Source: UBA5429 sp942493315
GTDB taxonomy: Bacteria; Bacteroidota; Bacteroidia; Bacteroidales; WCHB1-69
Assembly (NCBI GenBank): GCA_942493315.1
Contig: OW818690.1
Span: 2,356,001 to 2,420,000, forward strand
Reading direction: 5' to 3'
DNA length: 64,000 nt
Shown here: positions 22,140 to 31,217 of the stretch, in pieces
How positions within the stretch are numbered: the stretch's first letter is position 1
How the letters are laid out: every line of letters begins with the position of its first letter
Notes under the pieces: generated by a model
Told to the model about the DNA's origin: nothing
The model's database searches: none
What the model saw: only the letters and a program-made list of their open reading frames with translations
Made by a program: the position numbers and the translations under genes

Positions 22140-23466
22140 GTTTTTTGTTTTTGGGTATTGGGTTTTAGGTTTTGGATATTAGCCTTTCTCCCTTCGCCCT
22201 TCGCCTTTTGCCCTTTGCCTTAATAGAACACTGATGACACAGATAAAATAGATTAGAAATAAACTAATGTGATAATAAGCAAATTGATATTTGATAAATA
22301 ATTCGATTTTAATTCGTGAATTTGTGGCATCTTTTTTGGGAATTTTAAAAAATGTCTGGGAATCACAGTGTTTCACAATGTTAAACGATGTATCACAGTG
22401 TTAATTCAGCCTGAATTTTTTAAATTTTAACTCAATGGAACTCATTCTAACTCATAAAAACTCTGTGATATTTTTTAAAACAATCCGGCCTTTTTTTGTT
22501 TTAAGTTATAAGGTTTTAGGTTTTGGTTATTCGCCTTTTGCCCTTTGCCTTAATAGAACACTGATGACACTGATAAAACAGATTAGAAATAAGCTAATGT
22601 GATAATAAGCAAATTGATATTTGATAAATAATTCGATTTTAATTCGTGAATTTGTGGCATCTTTTTTGGGAATTTTAAAAAATGTCTGGGAATCACAGTG
22701 TTTCACAATGTTAAACGATGTATCACAGTGTTAATTCAGCCTGAATTTTTTAAATTTTAACTCAATGGAACTCATTCTAACTCATAAAAACTCTGTGATA
22801 TTTTTTAAAACAATCCGGCCTTTTTTTGTTTTAAGTTATAAGGTTTTAGGTTTTGGTTATTCGCCTTTTGCCCTTTGCCTTAATAGAACACTGATGACAC
22901 TGATAAAACAGATTAGAAATAAGCTAATGTGATAATAAGCAAATTGATATTTGATAAATAATTCGATTTTAATTCGTGAATTTGTGGCATCTTTTTTGGG
23001 AATTTTAAAAAATGTCTGGGAATCACAGTGTTTCACAATGTTAAACGATGTATCACAGTGTTAATTCAGCCTGAATTTTTTAAATTTTAACTCAATGGAA
23101 CTCATTCTAACTCATAAAAACTCTGTGATATTTTTTAAAACAATCCGGCCTTTTTTTGTTTTAAGTTATAAGGTTTTAGGTTTTGGTTATTCGCCTTTTG
23201 CCCTTTGCCTTAATAGAACACTGATGACACTGATAAAACAGATTAGAAATAAGCTAATGTGATAATAAGCAAATTGATATTTGATAAATAATTCGATTTT
23301 AATTCGTGAATTTGTGGCATCTTTTTTGGGAATTTTAAAAAATGTCTGGGAATCACAGTGTTTCACAATGTTAAACGATGTATCACAGTGTTAATTCAGC
23401 CTGAATTTTTTAAATTTTAACTCAATGGAACTCATTCTAACTCATAAAAACTCTGTGATATTTTTT
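22123..23466. repeat. Tandem repeat of a 330-bp unit, four copies
   Basis: The marker CAATCCGGCC occurs at 22123, 22481, 22811 and 23141. The first unit is 358 bases and slightly different; the other three have a 330-base period and read as identical. Each unit holds the right arm and T-run of the terminator, GGTTTTA/GGTTTTG heptamers, a GAACACTGATGACAC phrase, and an AT-rich tail containing GTTTCACAATGTTAAACG. No open gene is seen in it. Identity of the last three copies implies recent expansion, or an assembly artefact. Confidence 0.9.
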
Positions 23467-23476
23467 TAATTTATAA

Positions 23477-23648
23477 TCCAAAACCCAAAACCTAAAACCC
23501 AAAACCTAAAGCCCAAAGCCCAAAGCCCAAAGCCCAAAGCCCAAAACCTAAAGCCCAAAGCCCAAAGCCCAAAACCCAAAACCTAAAATCCAAAACCTAA
23601 AACCCAAAGCCCAAAACCCAAAACCCAAAACCCAAAACCCAAAACCCA
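23477..23648. repeat. Perfect heptamer array, 24 units of CCCAAAA-like words
   Basis: The whole 172 bases parse without any indel into 24 seven-base words of the forms CCCAAAA, CCCAAAG, CCTAAAA, CCTAAAG and TCCAAAA plus four bases. The minus strand carries runs such as GGGCTTTGGGCTTTGGG, a G-quadruplex-type pattern. It ends 20 bases before the ftsY promoter. Confidence 0.95.
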
Positions 23649-23667
23649 TTTAATTGTTAACTGTTAA

Positions 23668-23698
23668 TTGCAATTTGTTATTTTATTTCGTACTTTTG
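23668..23698 (+). promoter_or_regulatory. Promoter of ftsY
   Basis: TTG at 23668, 20 bases, then TACTTTTG at 23691-23698, a good match to the Bacteroidota consensus. The implied start is near 23705, so the leader before the ATG at 23714 is only about nine bases. Confidence 0.7.
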
Positions 23699-23713
23699 CA
23701 AAAAAATGATATT

Positions 23714-24673
23714 ATGGGTTTATTTTCTATATTTTCTAAGGATAAAAAGGAAGAGCTGAACAAAGTTCTTGAAAAATCTAAAGAGAGTTTTTTTCAAAAA
23801 TTAGCCAAAACAATTGTTGGTAAATCAAAAGTTGATGATGAGGTTTTAGATAATTTGGAAGAGATTCTAATTGCATCTGATGTGGGCGTTGAAACCACTT
23901 TAAAAATTATCTCCCGTATCGAAAGTCGCGTTTCCAGAGAAAAATATATCAGCACTTCTCAATTAAATATTATCCTTAAAGAGGAAATTGTTGAATTGTT
24001 GTTGGATAATAAAATGGAAGATCTGGATGATTTTGAAATTCCAAAACAGGATTTTCCTTATGTGATCATGGTGGTTGGAGTCAATGGAGTAGGAAAAACT
24101 ACGACCATTGGCAAATTAGCCAGTAAATTTAAAAATAAAGGGTATTCAGTTATGCTTGGCGCCGCTGATACTTTTAGAGCTGCTGCAGTTGATCAGCTCG
24201 AAATATGGGCACAAAGAGCCGGCGTTCCTATTGTTACCCAAAAAATGGGCGCCGATCCCGCTTCTGTTGCTTTTGATACCGTCGCATCTGCCATTTCTAA
24301 AAATGTTGATGTCGTAATCATTGATACTGCTGGTAGATTACATAATAAATTGCCCTTAATGAAGGAATTATCCAAAATTAAAAATGTTATTGCTAAACAA
24401 ATTCCAAACTCTCCAAACGAGATTTTATTAGTTTTAGATGGCTCAACCGGTCAAAATGCTATTGAACAATGTCGCCAGTTTACTGCTGCTACTGAAGTGA
24501 ATAGCTTAGCAATCACTAAATTGGATGGCACTGCTAAAGGTGGTGTTGTTATCGGAATCTCCGATCAGTTTAATATTCCGGTTAAATATATTGGAGTAGG
24601 AGAAAAAATTGATCAAATCCAGGTTTTTAACAGATCAGAATTTATTGATTCCCTATTCCCCGAAAATTGGTAA
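23714..24673 (+). CDS. ftsY: Signal recognition particle receptor FtsY
   Basis: This GTPase docks SRP-ribosome complexes at the membrane for co-translational insertion. The 319-residue protein has a short charged N-terminus, a helical N domain, and a G domain with the P-loop GVNGVGKTT (about residues 122-130), DTFRAAAVDQL, DTAGR (about 203) and TKLDGTAKGG (about 269). It lacks the long acidic A domain of E. coli FtsY, as is common outside Proteobacteria. The ATG at 23714 was chosen because it begins the conserved MGLFSIF and follows the promoter; an upstream in-frame extension would overlap that promoter. ispH starts one base after its stop. Confidence 0.96.
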   Translation: MGLFSIFSKDKKEELNKVLEKSKESFFQKLAKTIVGKSKVDDEVLDNLEEILIASDVGVETTLKIISRIESRVSREKYISTSQLNIILKEEIVELLLDNKMEDLDDFEIPKQDFPYVIMVVGVNGVGKTTTIGKLASKFKNKGYSVMLGAADTFRAAAVDQLEIWAQRAGVPIVTQKMGADPASVAFDTVASAISKNVDVVIIDTAGRLHNKLPLMKELSKIKNVIAKQIPNSPNEILLVLDGSTGQNAIEQCRQFTAATEVNSLAITKLDGTAKGGVVIGISDQFNIPVKYIGVGEKIDQIQVFNRSEFIDSLFPENW

Positions 24674-24674
24674 A

Positions 24675-25571
24675 ATGATCATCGATATTGATAAAAATTC
24701 AGGCTACTGCTTTGGAGTTACCAATGCCGTTAAAACAGCTGAACAATATTTAGCTCAATATGGTTCTCTTTATTGTTTGGGAGATATTGTTCACAATGAT
24801 GCTGAATTAAAAAGATTGTCCCAATTAGGCCTTGTTGAAATCACCTACGATGAATTTAAAAATATTTCCAATTGCACTGTCCTGATTCGAGCTCATGGTG
24901 AACCACCTGAAACCTATCAAATTGCAGTCCAAAACAATATAAAACTGATTGATGCAACTTGTCCGGTTGTACTTAATCTTCAGAAAAAAATTAAAAATAA
25001 TTTTTCAGATCATCCAGATTTACAAATTGTTATTGCAGGAAAACAGGGTCATGCAGAAGTGGTTGGGTTACTGGGTCAAACCCAAAATAATGGTATCGTG
25101 ATTTCCAAAATGGAGGATCTTGATAAAATTAATTATCATAAACCATCCTGTTTGTACGCTCAAACTACTTTTAATATTGATACATTTAAACTATTTATCT
25201 CTGAAATGCAACAAAGATACCACGACTTAGAAAACGATCATCTTTTTACTTTTCAGGATTCCATCTGCAAACAAGTCTCTCATCGAAAAAAAGCAATTAT
25301 TAAGTTTGTTCAGAATTATGACCTTGTTCTATTTGTATCAGGAGAGAAAAGTTCTAATGGACAACAATTGTTTCAAGAGTGTAAATCACATAACCCAAAT
25401 ACCATTTTTGTATCATCCAATGAGATTTTTAATAAAATTACATTGAATGGGATCAATTCGATTGGTATTTGTGGAGCAACTTCAACGCCTATGTGGTTAA
25501 TGGAAGAAACCAAAGAGGCATTATTTAAAAAGTTGGATAAGGATCTTCAACATGACGATTTTATGCAATAA
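24675..25571 (+). CDS. ispH: 4-hydroxy-3-methylbut-2-enyl diphosphate reductase IspH
   Basis: This enzyme does the last step of the non-mevalonate isoprenoid pathway, making IPP and DMAPP from HMBPP with an iron-sulphur cluster. At 298 residues it is normal length. The three cluster-binding cysteines are visible at C12 (GYCFG), C96 (ATCPV) and C198 (SICKQ), and C266 lies in ICGATSTP. The His-containing motifs RAHGEPPE and GKQGHAEV fit the substrate pocket. The ATG at 24675 gives the family N-terminus. It is one base from the ftsY stop, so the two are probably co-transcribed. Confidence 0.96.
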   Translation: MIIDIDKNSGYCFGVTNAVKTAEQYLAQYGSLYCLGDIVHNDAELKRLSQLGLVEITYDEFKNISNCTVLIRAHGEPPETYQIAVQNNIKLIDATCPVVLNLQKKIKNNFSDHPDLQIVIAGKQGHAEVVGLLGQTQNNGIVISKMEDLDKINYHKPSCLYAQTTFNIDTFKLFISEMQQRYHDLENDHLFTFQDSICKQVSHRKKAIIKFVQNYDLVLFVSGEKSSNGQQLFQECKSHNPNTIFVSSNEIFNKITLNGINSIGICGATSTPMWLMEETKEALFKKLDKDLQHDDFMQ

Positions 25572-25619
25572 TTTCTATTCCCTTTCGTTCTTGAAAATTA
25601 ATGATTTATCAATATTAAT

Positions 25620-26714
25620 ATGATTAAAGAGAGAGTTCTTTTGGCTATGAGTGGGGGAGTGGATAGTTCTGTTGCCGCAAAACTTCTTTTAGATCAAGGT
25701 TATGAAGTAGTTGGCCTTACTCTTCAGGTTTGGAGCTATGATAAAACCTATTTTGGTAAATCAGGTGGAAAATCGGACTCAGATTATATTGCAGATGCTC
25801 AAAACTTAGCTGCAAAACTAAATATTGAACACCATCTTATTGATATTCAAGATCTTTTTTACGCTAATATAATAACTCCTTTTATTGAAGATTATTTGAA
25901 TGCCAGAACTCCAAATCCATGCGTTTTATGTAATCCAACCATGAAATGGGGCACTTTTGTCCATTATGCAGATCAGTGGAATTGCAAATATATCGCAACC
26001 GGTCATTATGTAAGTAAACAGTTTGAAAATGGTCGCTATTATATTGTACAGGGAAAAGATTCCAAAAAGGATCAATCTTATGTTTTGTGGAAATTAAGCC
26101 AGGATTTATTGGAAAGATCCCTATTCCCTTTGGGAGATTTTAATAAAGATGAAATTAAAAAAATGGCTCACGAATTCGGATTTAAAAAAATTGCCGAAAA
26201 ACAAGAGAGCTACGATATCTGTTTTATTCCAAATGGTGATTACCGCTCTTTTTTGCAACTTCATGCTTCTGAAAAGTGCGAAAGATTGAGAGGAGGCGTT
26301 ATTTCTGATACCAACGGCAAATGGCTGGGTAAACATAAAGGATTCCCTTTCTATACCATTGGTCAAAGAAAAGGATTGGAAGTGGCCATGGGACATCCAG
26401 TTTATGTAACACAATTGCTGAAAGAGGAAAATAGGGTAGTGCTGGGTGAAAAAAAAGATTTACTTTCCAATCTGTTGATTTTAGATCAGATCAATATTCA
26501 AAAATATGATACTTTACCCGATCATTATCAGGCTAATGTGAAAATTAGATACAAGGATGCCGGTGAAATCGGACTCATTCGTAAGGATGGAGACCATTTT
26601 ATCTGCGAGTTCCAAAATCCAGTGAGTGCTGCTACTCCCGGACAATCTGCCGTATTCTACGAAAATGATCATTTAGTGGGCGGTGCTATTATCGAAAAAG
26701 CATTTTTAAATTGA
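25620..26714 (+). CDS. mnmA: tRNA-specific 2-thiouridylase MnmA
   Basis: It thiolates U34 of Lys, Glu and Gln tRNAs. The PP-loop SGGVDSS is near residue 10. The catalytic pair is recognisable: C101 in NPCVLCNP and C201 in YDICFIP, close to C102 and C199 of the E. coli enzyme. GQRKGLEV and a C-terminal beta-barrel domain ending in PGQSAVFY also match. At 364 residues it is full length. It starts 48 bases after ispH and may belong to the same operon. Confidence 0.96.
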   Translation: MIKERVLLAMSGGVDSSVAAKLLLDQGYEVVGLTLQVWSYDKTYFGKSGGKSDSDYIADAQNLAAKLNIEHHLIDIQDLFYANIITPFIEDYLNARTPNPCVLCNPTMKWGTFVHYADQWNCKYIATGHYVSKQFENGRYYIVQGKDSKKDQSYVLWKLSQDLLERSLFPLGDFNKDEIKKMAHEFGFKKIAEKQESYDICFIPNGDYRSFLQLHASEKCERLRGGVISDTNGKWLGKHKGFPFYTIGQRKGLEVAMGHPVYVTQLLKEENRVVLGEKKDLLSNLLILDQINIQKYDTLPDHYQANVKIRYKDAGEIGLIRKDGDHFICEFQNPVSAATPGQSAVFYENDHLVGGAIIEKAFLN

Positions 26715-26733
26715 TTTTTTAAATACAAAAAAT

Positions 26734-27759
26734 ATGAAATATCTATCCATTCTTTTTTTCTTTATTGTTTTGAGCGTTTCTGCTCAACCTCAGGCTCCTA
26801 ATAGAATTGATTCCAAAGGAAATAAACAAGGCCCCTGGAAAAAATATGATAAAGATGTACTCTTGTATGAAGGTAATTTTAAAGATAATGTGCCTGTTGG
26901 GGAATTCAAATATTACCATCCCAACGGAAAATTAAAAAGTATTACCCTCTTTATCCAAGGAACACACCAGGTTAAAACAACCATTTATCACCCTAATGAA
27001 AATAAAGCATCTGAAGGACAGTACATAGACCAAATTAAAGATGGAGAGTGGAGCTATTGGGATCAGGATGGTACTTTAATCAGAATGGAATATTATAAAA
27101 AAGGGATTAAACAGGGTGTCTGGAAAACCTTTTCTGCTCAAACCGGAATATTATTGGAAGAATTAGTCTATTTGAATGATCAGCTTCACGGAACTGCCAA
27201 AACTTACTATACAGATGGAACCCCTTGTACCATAGAAAATTATATCAATAATCAAAGAAATGGAGAAGCAGAAAGTTATTATGGAAACGGAAAACTTTCC
27301 ATAAAAGGGAGCTTTCATAAAGGATTAAAATTAGGGGTTTGGAACTATTTTGATGAAGATGGAAAATTAAGAAAAACGGTCACATTTAAAAATTCACAAC
27401 CCGATTCAACCTATTTGACTTTTTATTTGGGCTCAAAACCCGTTAAGTTGAGAGAAGCTAATATCGCCTATTTTATCGCAGATGGAAATAAAGTGATTGT
27501 TGTAATGAATAATGAAAATAAAGTAAATATATCTGATGATATTTTTATTGTAAGAGTGTGGGCTGATATTTTAAACTTTGTTCCTGTAACCCCAAACCTT
27601 CACGTTGCCGTGAGTGCCATCAAAGGGTATCGTGAACTTGGTGATGGAGCTATTTCCGTGGAAATTACACCTCCTTTGCCCTACCAGTTAATCTCCAGAG
27701 GTGATGAAGCAGCTATGGTGAAAATGTTGTTTAATAAAGAGTTACCTAAGCTAGATTAA
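26734..27759 (+). CDS. Exported MORN-like repeat protein (YwqK-like)
   Basis: The 341-residue protein has a signal peptide (MKYLSILFFFIVLSVSAQ) and then many repeats of about 23 residues of the type G.W.YYD.DG.L......KNG..EG, for example GPWKKYD, GEWSYWDQDG and GVWKTFS. Such MORN-variant repeats are widespread in Bacteroidota exported proteins; databases often label them toxin-antitoxin YwqK-like, but no toxin is adjacent and function is unknown. The last 110 residues lack repeats. It lies 19 bases after mnmA and 11 before the longer form of bamD. Confidence 0.75.
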   Translation: MKYLSILFFFIVLSVSAQPQAPNRIDSKGNKQGPWKKYDKDVLLYEGNFKDNVPVGEFKYYHPNGKLKSITLFIQGTHQVKTTIYHPNENKASEGQYIDQIKDGEWSYWDQDGTLIRMEYYKKGIKQGVWKTFSAQTGILLEELVYLNDQLHGTAKTYYTDGTPCTIENYINNQRNGEAESYYGNGKLSIKGSFHKGLKLGVWNYFDEDGKLRKTVTFKNSQPDSTYLTFYLGSKPVKLREANIAYFIADGNKVIVVMNNENKVNISDDIFIVRVWADILNFVPVTPNLHVAVSAIKGYRELGDGAISVEITPPLPYQLISRGDEAAMVKMLFNKELPKLD

Positions 27760-27797
27760 AATTCAAAAGTATGCAAGAAATAATCCTTAAAAATATA

Positions 27798-27805
27798 TAT
27801 ATTTG
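27798..27805 (+). promoter_or_regulatory. -7 box immediately before the short bamD start
   Basis: TATATTTG fits the TAnnTTTG consensus and ends four bases before the ATG at 27810. If used, the transcript would begin at or next to that ATG, giving a leaderless mRNA. Confidence 0.4.
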
Positions 27806-27809
27806 CAAG

Positions 27810-28739
27810 ATGAATAAAAATGTAATAAAAATTGGTAAGCATCTGTTTATCACAGTGTTGTGTTTTTTGGTATTTGCAAATGTGAATGCAAATGTTTCCA
27901 AATTGTATTCACTGAATCCAAATATTCAGAATGAACAACTCCACTCTCTGAGAGATTCCATCAAAGAAAAAAAACCAAAAACCAAATTTTCATTTCAAAG
28001 TAATAAAGTGACTTTTGATTCTTTTGAGGAAAACTATCAAAAAGCATTAAATTATTACAACAAATCTTCCTATTTATCAGCTGCACAATTATTTGAAAAA
28101 TTATATCCCCTTTCAATCGGAACTCCTTATGGTGATACCATCCTATTCTTATTTGCAGATTGCTATTTTAAGAATAAGGATTTTCAATTAGCTGCTTACC
28201 ATTTTAAAGATTATGAACGCAGATATCCCGGTACTGAAAGAACCCAATTGGCTGCATTAAACTGTGTGAAAGCTTGTTACTATGTTTCCCCATCTTATGA
28301 AGTGGATCAAAGTGATACCAAGTATGCCATTGATGTAATTAATGATTATATTGCCAGATATCCAAGTAGTAGGTATATTGAAGAGTGTAATACCATGTTG
28401 GATGAACTTAGAAATAAACTGGCACAGAAAGATTTTGAAATCATTAAATTGTACTATAATACTGAAAACTATAAAGCAGCTCAGATCTTGGTGAGAAATT
28501 TCATGAAAGAGTTCAGCTATTCCATTTATGCTCCTGAAGCATTATATATTTTAGTACTCAATAATTACGATTTTGCATCAAAAAGTGTTGATGCAAAGAA
28601 AAAAGAACGCTTTTTAGCTTGTGCTGAAGCCTATGATGCATTAAGTGTGCAATATCCCACTTCCGTTTTTGTTCAAAAAGCAAAAACTTATTACGAACAA
28701 TCCCTTAAACAGATCAATATTTTAAACACCAAAAATTAA
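27810..28739 (+). CDS. bamD: Outer membrane protein assembly factor BamD
   Basis: This TPR lipoprotein-type component of the BAM complex helps insert beta-barrel proteins. After a hydrophobic export signal (KHLFITVLCFLVFANVNAN) come TPR-like repeats: NYQKALNYYNKSSYLSAA, then FADCYFKNKDFQLAAYHFK, then YRRYP-type linkers (ERRYPGTERTQLAA) and a C-terminal KTYYEQSLKQ helix. No lipobox cysteine is obvious. An alternative in-frame ATG at 27771 adds 13 residues and sits 12 bases after the upstream stop, so it could be the translationally coupled start. The order bamD-rpoZ-coaBC-DUF4835-recN is conserved in Bacteroidota and supports the call. Confidence 0.88.
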   Translation: MNKNVIKIGKHLFITVLCFLVFANVNANVSKLYSLNPNIQNEQLHSLRDSIKEKKPKTKFSFQSNKVTFDSFEENYQKALNYYNKSSYLSAAQLFEKLYPLSIGTPYGDTILFLFADCYFKNKDFQLAAYHFKDYERRYPGTERTQLAALNCVKACYYVSPSYEVDQSDTKYAIDVINDYIARYPSSRYIEECNTMLDELRNKLAQKDFEIIKLYYNTENYKAAQILVRNFMKEFSYSIYAPEALYILVLNNYDFASKSVDAKKKERFLACAEAYDALSVQYPTSVFVQKAKTYYEQSLKQINILNTKN

Positions 28740-28742
28740 TAA

Positions 28743-29069
28743 ATGAAATCAGCAGAGTACAGCAAAGCAAAGATTAATCCTTTTGCAGTAACAAGAGATG
28801 TTAGAAAGTTTGATAAAGAAACAAACAATCTTTACAAAACAATCACAATTGTATCCAAAAGATCAAATCAAATTGCTCAGGATTTAAAAGAGGAATTTCA
28901 TGAAAGAGCCCAAGAATTTGCAACTGTTAACGATACATTGGATGAAATGTACGAAAATAAAGAACAGATTGAATTAGCTCGTTATTTTGAACAATTACCA
29001 AAACCAACTTTATTAGCCATTCATGAATTTGAAAATGGACAAGTTTTTTTCAAGGATACTGAAAAATAA
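28743..29069 (+). CDS. rpoZ: RNA polymerase omega subunit, Bacteroidota type
   Basis: The 108-residue protein matches the Bacteroidota form of omega: KTITIVSKRSNQIAQDLKEE resembles the helix that wraps the beta-prime C-terminus, and EQIELARYFEQLPKPT is the conserved tail. Omega helps assemble and stabilise RNA polymerase. It starts three bases after bamD and ends nine before coaBC, as in the conserved phylum operon. Confidence 0.88.
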   Translation: MKSAEYSKAKINPFAVTRDVRKFDKETNNLYKTITIVSKRSNQIAQDLKEEFHERAQEFATVNDTLDEMYENKEQIELARYFEQLPKPTLLAIHEFENGQVFFKDTEK

Positions 29070-29078
29070 ACTTGTTTT

Positions 29079-30290
29079 ATGGAAAACCCAAATTCTAAAC
29101 ATATTGTTATAGGAATCACAGGAGGGATAGCAGCTTATAAGTCGCTATCCCTTATACGCTTGTTTAAAGCAGCCCATTATGAGGTGAAAGTGGTCGCTAC
29201 AAAAAATGCTTTGGAATTTGTTACTAAGTTGACTATTGAAACATTATCACAATCAAAATTATACTACGATTCATTTGAATCACCGGAACAATATAGTGTT
29301 GAACATATAGCTTTGGCAGATTGGGCTGATCTGGTTATTGTGGCTCCCGCTACTGCAAATTGTATTGGAAAATTAACCCATGGAATTGCTGATGATGCTT
29401 TGTCCACTTTGCTTTTAGCCGTTACAAAACCCATTTTTATTGCTCCTGCAATGAATTGTAATATGTATCAACATGTTGCTGTTCAGGAAAATATTGATGT
29501 TCTAAAAAATAGAGGAATCCATTTTATTGAACCAACCGGCGGTTTTTTAGCTTGTGGCTACGAAGGAAAAGGAAGAATGGAGGAACCTGAAAATATGTTC
29601 CAAATCGTTACTCACTTTTTGAATCATAAGAATCGTTTTAATGGAATCAAAGCACTCGTTACTGCAGGCCCAACCTATGAACCAATCGATCCCGTTCGAT
29701 TTATTGGAAATCACTCTTCCGGATTAATGGGTTTTGCTCTTGCTGATGTTTTAGCTCAACAAGGTGCAGAAGTTACTTTAATTACCGGACCTACTCATCT
29801 GGAAACCGGAAAAATGATTTATCAAAGAATTGATGTCCAAACAGCTGATGAGATGTTTAATGAAGTGATTAAATATTCGGATCAACAACAATTGATTCTG
29901 ATGGCTGCTGCTGTGGCTGATTATACACCTAAAATAAAAGCTTCTCAAAAGATTAAGAAAAAAGAACAGGATATTGTTCTGGAATTGACTAAAACTAAAG
30001 ATATTTTGGCAACAGTTGGTCACCAAAAGAAAAATAATCAATGTATCGTTGGATTTGCTTTGGAAACCGAAAATGAACTCCAAAATAGTTCTGAGAAATT
30101 GCAAAATAAAAAGGCAGATTTTATCGTTCTTAACTCTATGAATAATGACAAAGCAGGTTTTAATAAACCTACAAATCAAATCACTATTTTATCAAAAAAT
30201 GGTATTGTCTTTGAATCTGAAGTGAAAACGAAACAACAGATAGCCGACGAAATTATTCAAACTGTTTATCAAAACTTTTTTATCCCATAA
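29079..30290 (+). CDS. coaBC: Bifunctional phosphopantothenoylcysteine decarboxylase/synthetase CoaBC
   Basis: It performs two coenzyme A steps: ligation of cysteine to phosphopantothenate and decarboxylation of the product. The N-terminal flavoprotein half shows GITGGIAAYKSLSLIR, VVAPATANCIGKL, the substrate motif APAMNCNMY and the flexible-flap cysteine region ACGYEGKGRM. The CoaB half begins near residue 190 with LVTAGPTYEPIDPVRFIGN and NHSSGLMG, then an AVADY motif. Length 403 is typical. It sits in the bamD-recN operon. Confidence 0.96.
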   Translation: MENPNSKHIVIGITGGIAAYKSLSLIRLFKAAHYEVKVVATKNALEFVTKLTIETLSQSKLYYDSFESPEQYSVEHIALADWADLVIVAPATANCIGKLTHGIADDALSTLLLAVTKPIFIAPAMNCNMYQHVAVQENIDVLKNRGIHFIEPTGGFLACGYEGKGRMEEPENMFQIVTHFLNHKNRFNGIKALVTAGPTYEPIDPVRFIGNHSSGLMGFALADVLAQQGAEVTLITGPTHLETGKMIYQRIDVQTADEMFNEVIKYSDQQQLILMAAAVADYTPKIKASQKIKKKEQDIVLELTKTKDILATVGHQKKNNQCIVGFALETENELQNSSEKLQNKKADFIVLNSMNNDKAGFNKPTNQITILSKNGIVFESEVKTKQQIADEIIQTVYQNFFIP

Positions 30291-30302
30291 TTTCAAAATA
30301 TT

Positions 30303-31211
30303 ATGAAAAACATTGTTCTCTCCATCTTTCTCTTTCTTAGTCTTTTAGCTGTTAATGCACAAGATTTTCAGTGTCAGGTTTCTATCAATTCTCAAAAAAT
30401 TTCAGGAACAAATTACGAAAGATATAATGCTCTTCAACAAGAATTGTATAAATTTGTTCATGAACGAAAATGGTGCCAGTACAATTTGAAAATTAACGAA
30501 AGATTTGAATGTGCTATTGTCCTTAATCTCGAATCTCAATCAGGTGATATTATCACGGCTACAACTTTAATACAACTTCAAAGAATGGTTTATAAATCAA
30601 ATTATAAATCCCCACTATTGAATTTTCAGGATAAAACGGTTCAATTTACCTATACAGATGGCCAATCCCTCGAATATGTCGAAAATAGCAACATGAATCA
30701 GCTAACCTCACTAATCGCTTTTTATCTGAACTTTTTCATGGGTATGGAGTTTGATTCTTATGAACAAGGGGGGGGAACACCCTATTTTGCAAAAGCACAA
30801 AATATTGTGACTTTATGCCAAAATGGAACTGAACCGGGCTGGAAACCTTTTGAAACTGGACAAGCCAACAGATATTGGATGATGGAAAACTTAAATAATA
30901 CTTCCTATTCCAAATTCCATGAATTTTTATACCAATATCACCGGTTAGGTCTGGATGTAATGTCAGAATCACCTGATGCAGGGAGAGCTGCCATTTTAGA
31001 GAGTTTGAGATTGTTACAGCAAGTGAACTCTCAAAGATCAGGCCTTTATATGATGCAAATTATTATTCAATCCAAATATCAGGAGATTATCGAAATTTTT
31101 AAAGAGGGATCACCTACCGAAAAAGCACAGGTGGTGACCATCATGAAACAAATCGATCCGGCAAACGCCTCCAGATATGATGTGATCAGTCAATCCACTT
31201 CTCCAAAGTAA
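30303..31211 (+). CDS. DUF4835 family exported protein
   Basis: A signal peptide (MKNIVLSIFLFLSLLAVNAQ) precedes a 280-residue domain typical of the Bacteroidota-specific DUF4835 family, with MGMEFDSYE and a W-rich YWMMENLNN region. Function is unknown; the constant position between coaBC and recN supports the family call. An eight-G run at 30768-30775 inside the coding sequence, unusual in this AT-rich genome, encodes Gly-Gly-Gly and could be prone to slippage. Confidence 0.85.
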   Translation: MKNIVLSIFLFLSLLAVNAQDFQCQVSINSQKISGTNYERYNALQQELYKFVHERKWCQYNLKINERFECAIVLNLESQSGDIITATTLIQLQRMVYKSNYKSPLLNFQDKTVQFTYTDGQSLEYVENSNMNQLTSLIAFYLNFFMGMEFDSYEQGGGTPYFAKAQNIVTLCQNGTEPGWKPFETGQANRYWMMENLNNTSYSKFHEFLYQYHRLGLDVMSESPDAGRAAILESLRLLQQVNSQRSGLYMMQIIIQSKYQEIIEIFKEGSPTEKAQVVTIMKQIDPANASRYDVISQSTSPK

Positions 31212-31217
31212 AACTGT

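Noticed and set aside
22179..22376. Minus-strand ORF of 65 codons
   Set aside because: It lies within the 330-bp repeat family and is made of AT-rich repeat sequence.
23477..23648. Telomere of a linear replicon
   Set aside because: The array is internal, with repeats on one side and an essential gene on the other.
23654..23713. Upstream extension of FtsY
   Set aside because: It would overlap the promoter boxes and is not conserved-looking; the ATG at 23714 fits the family start.
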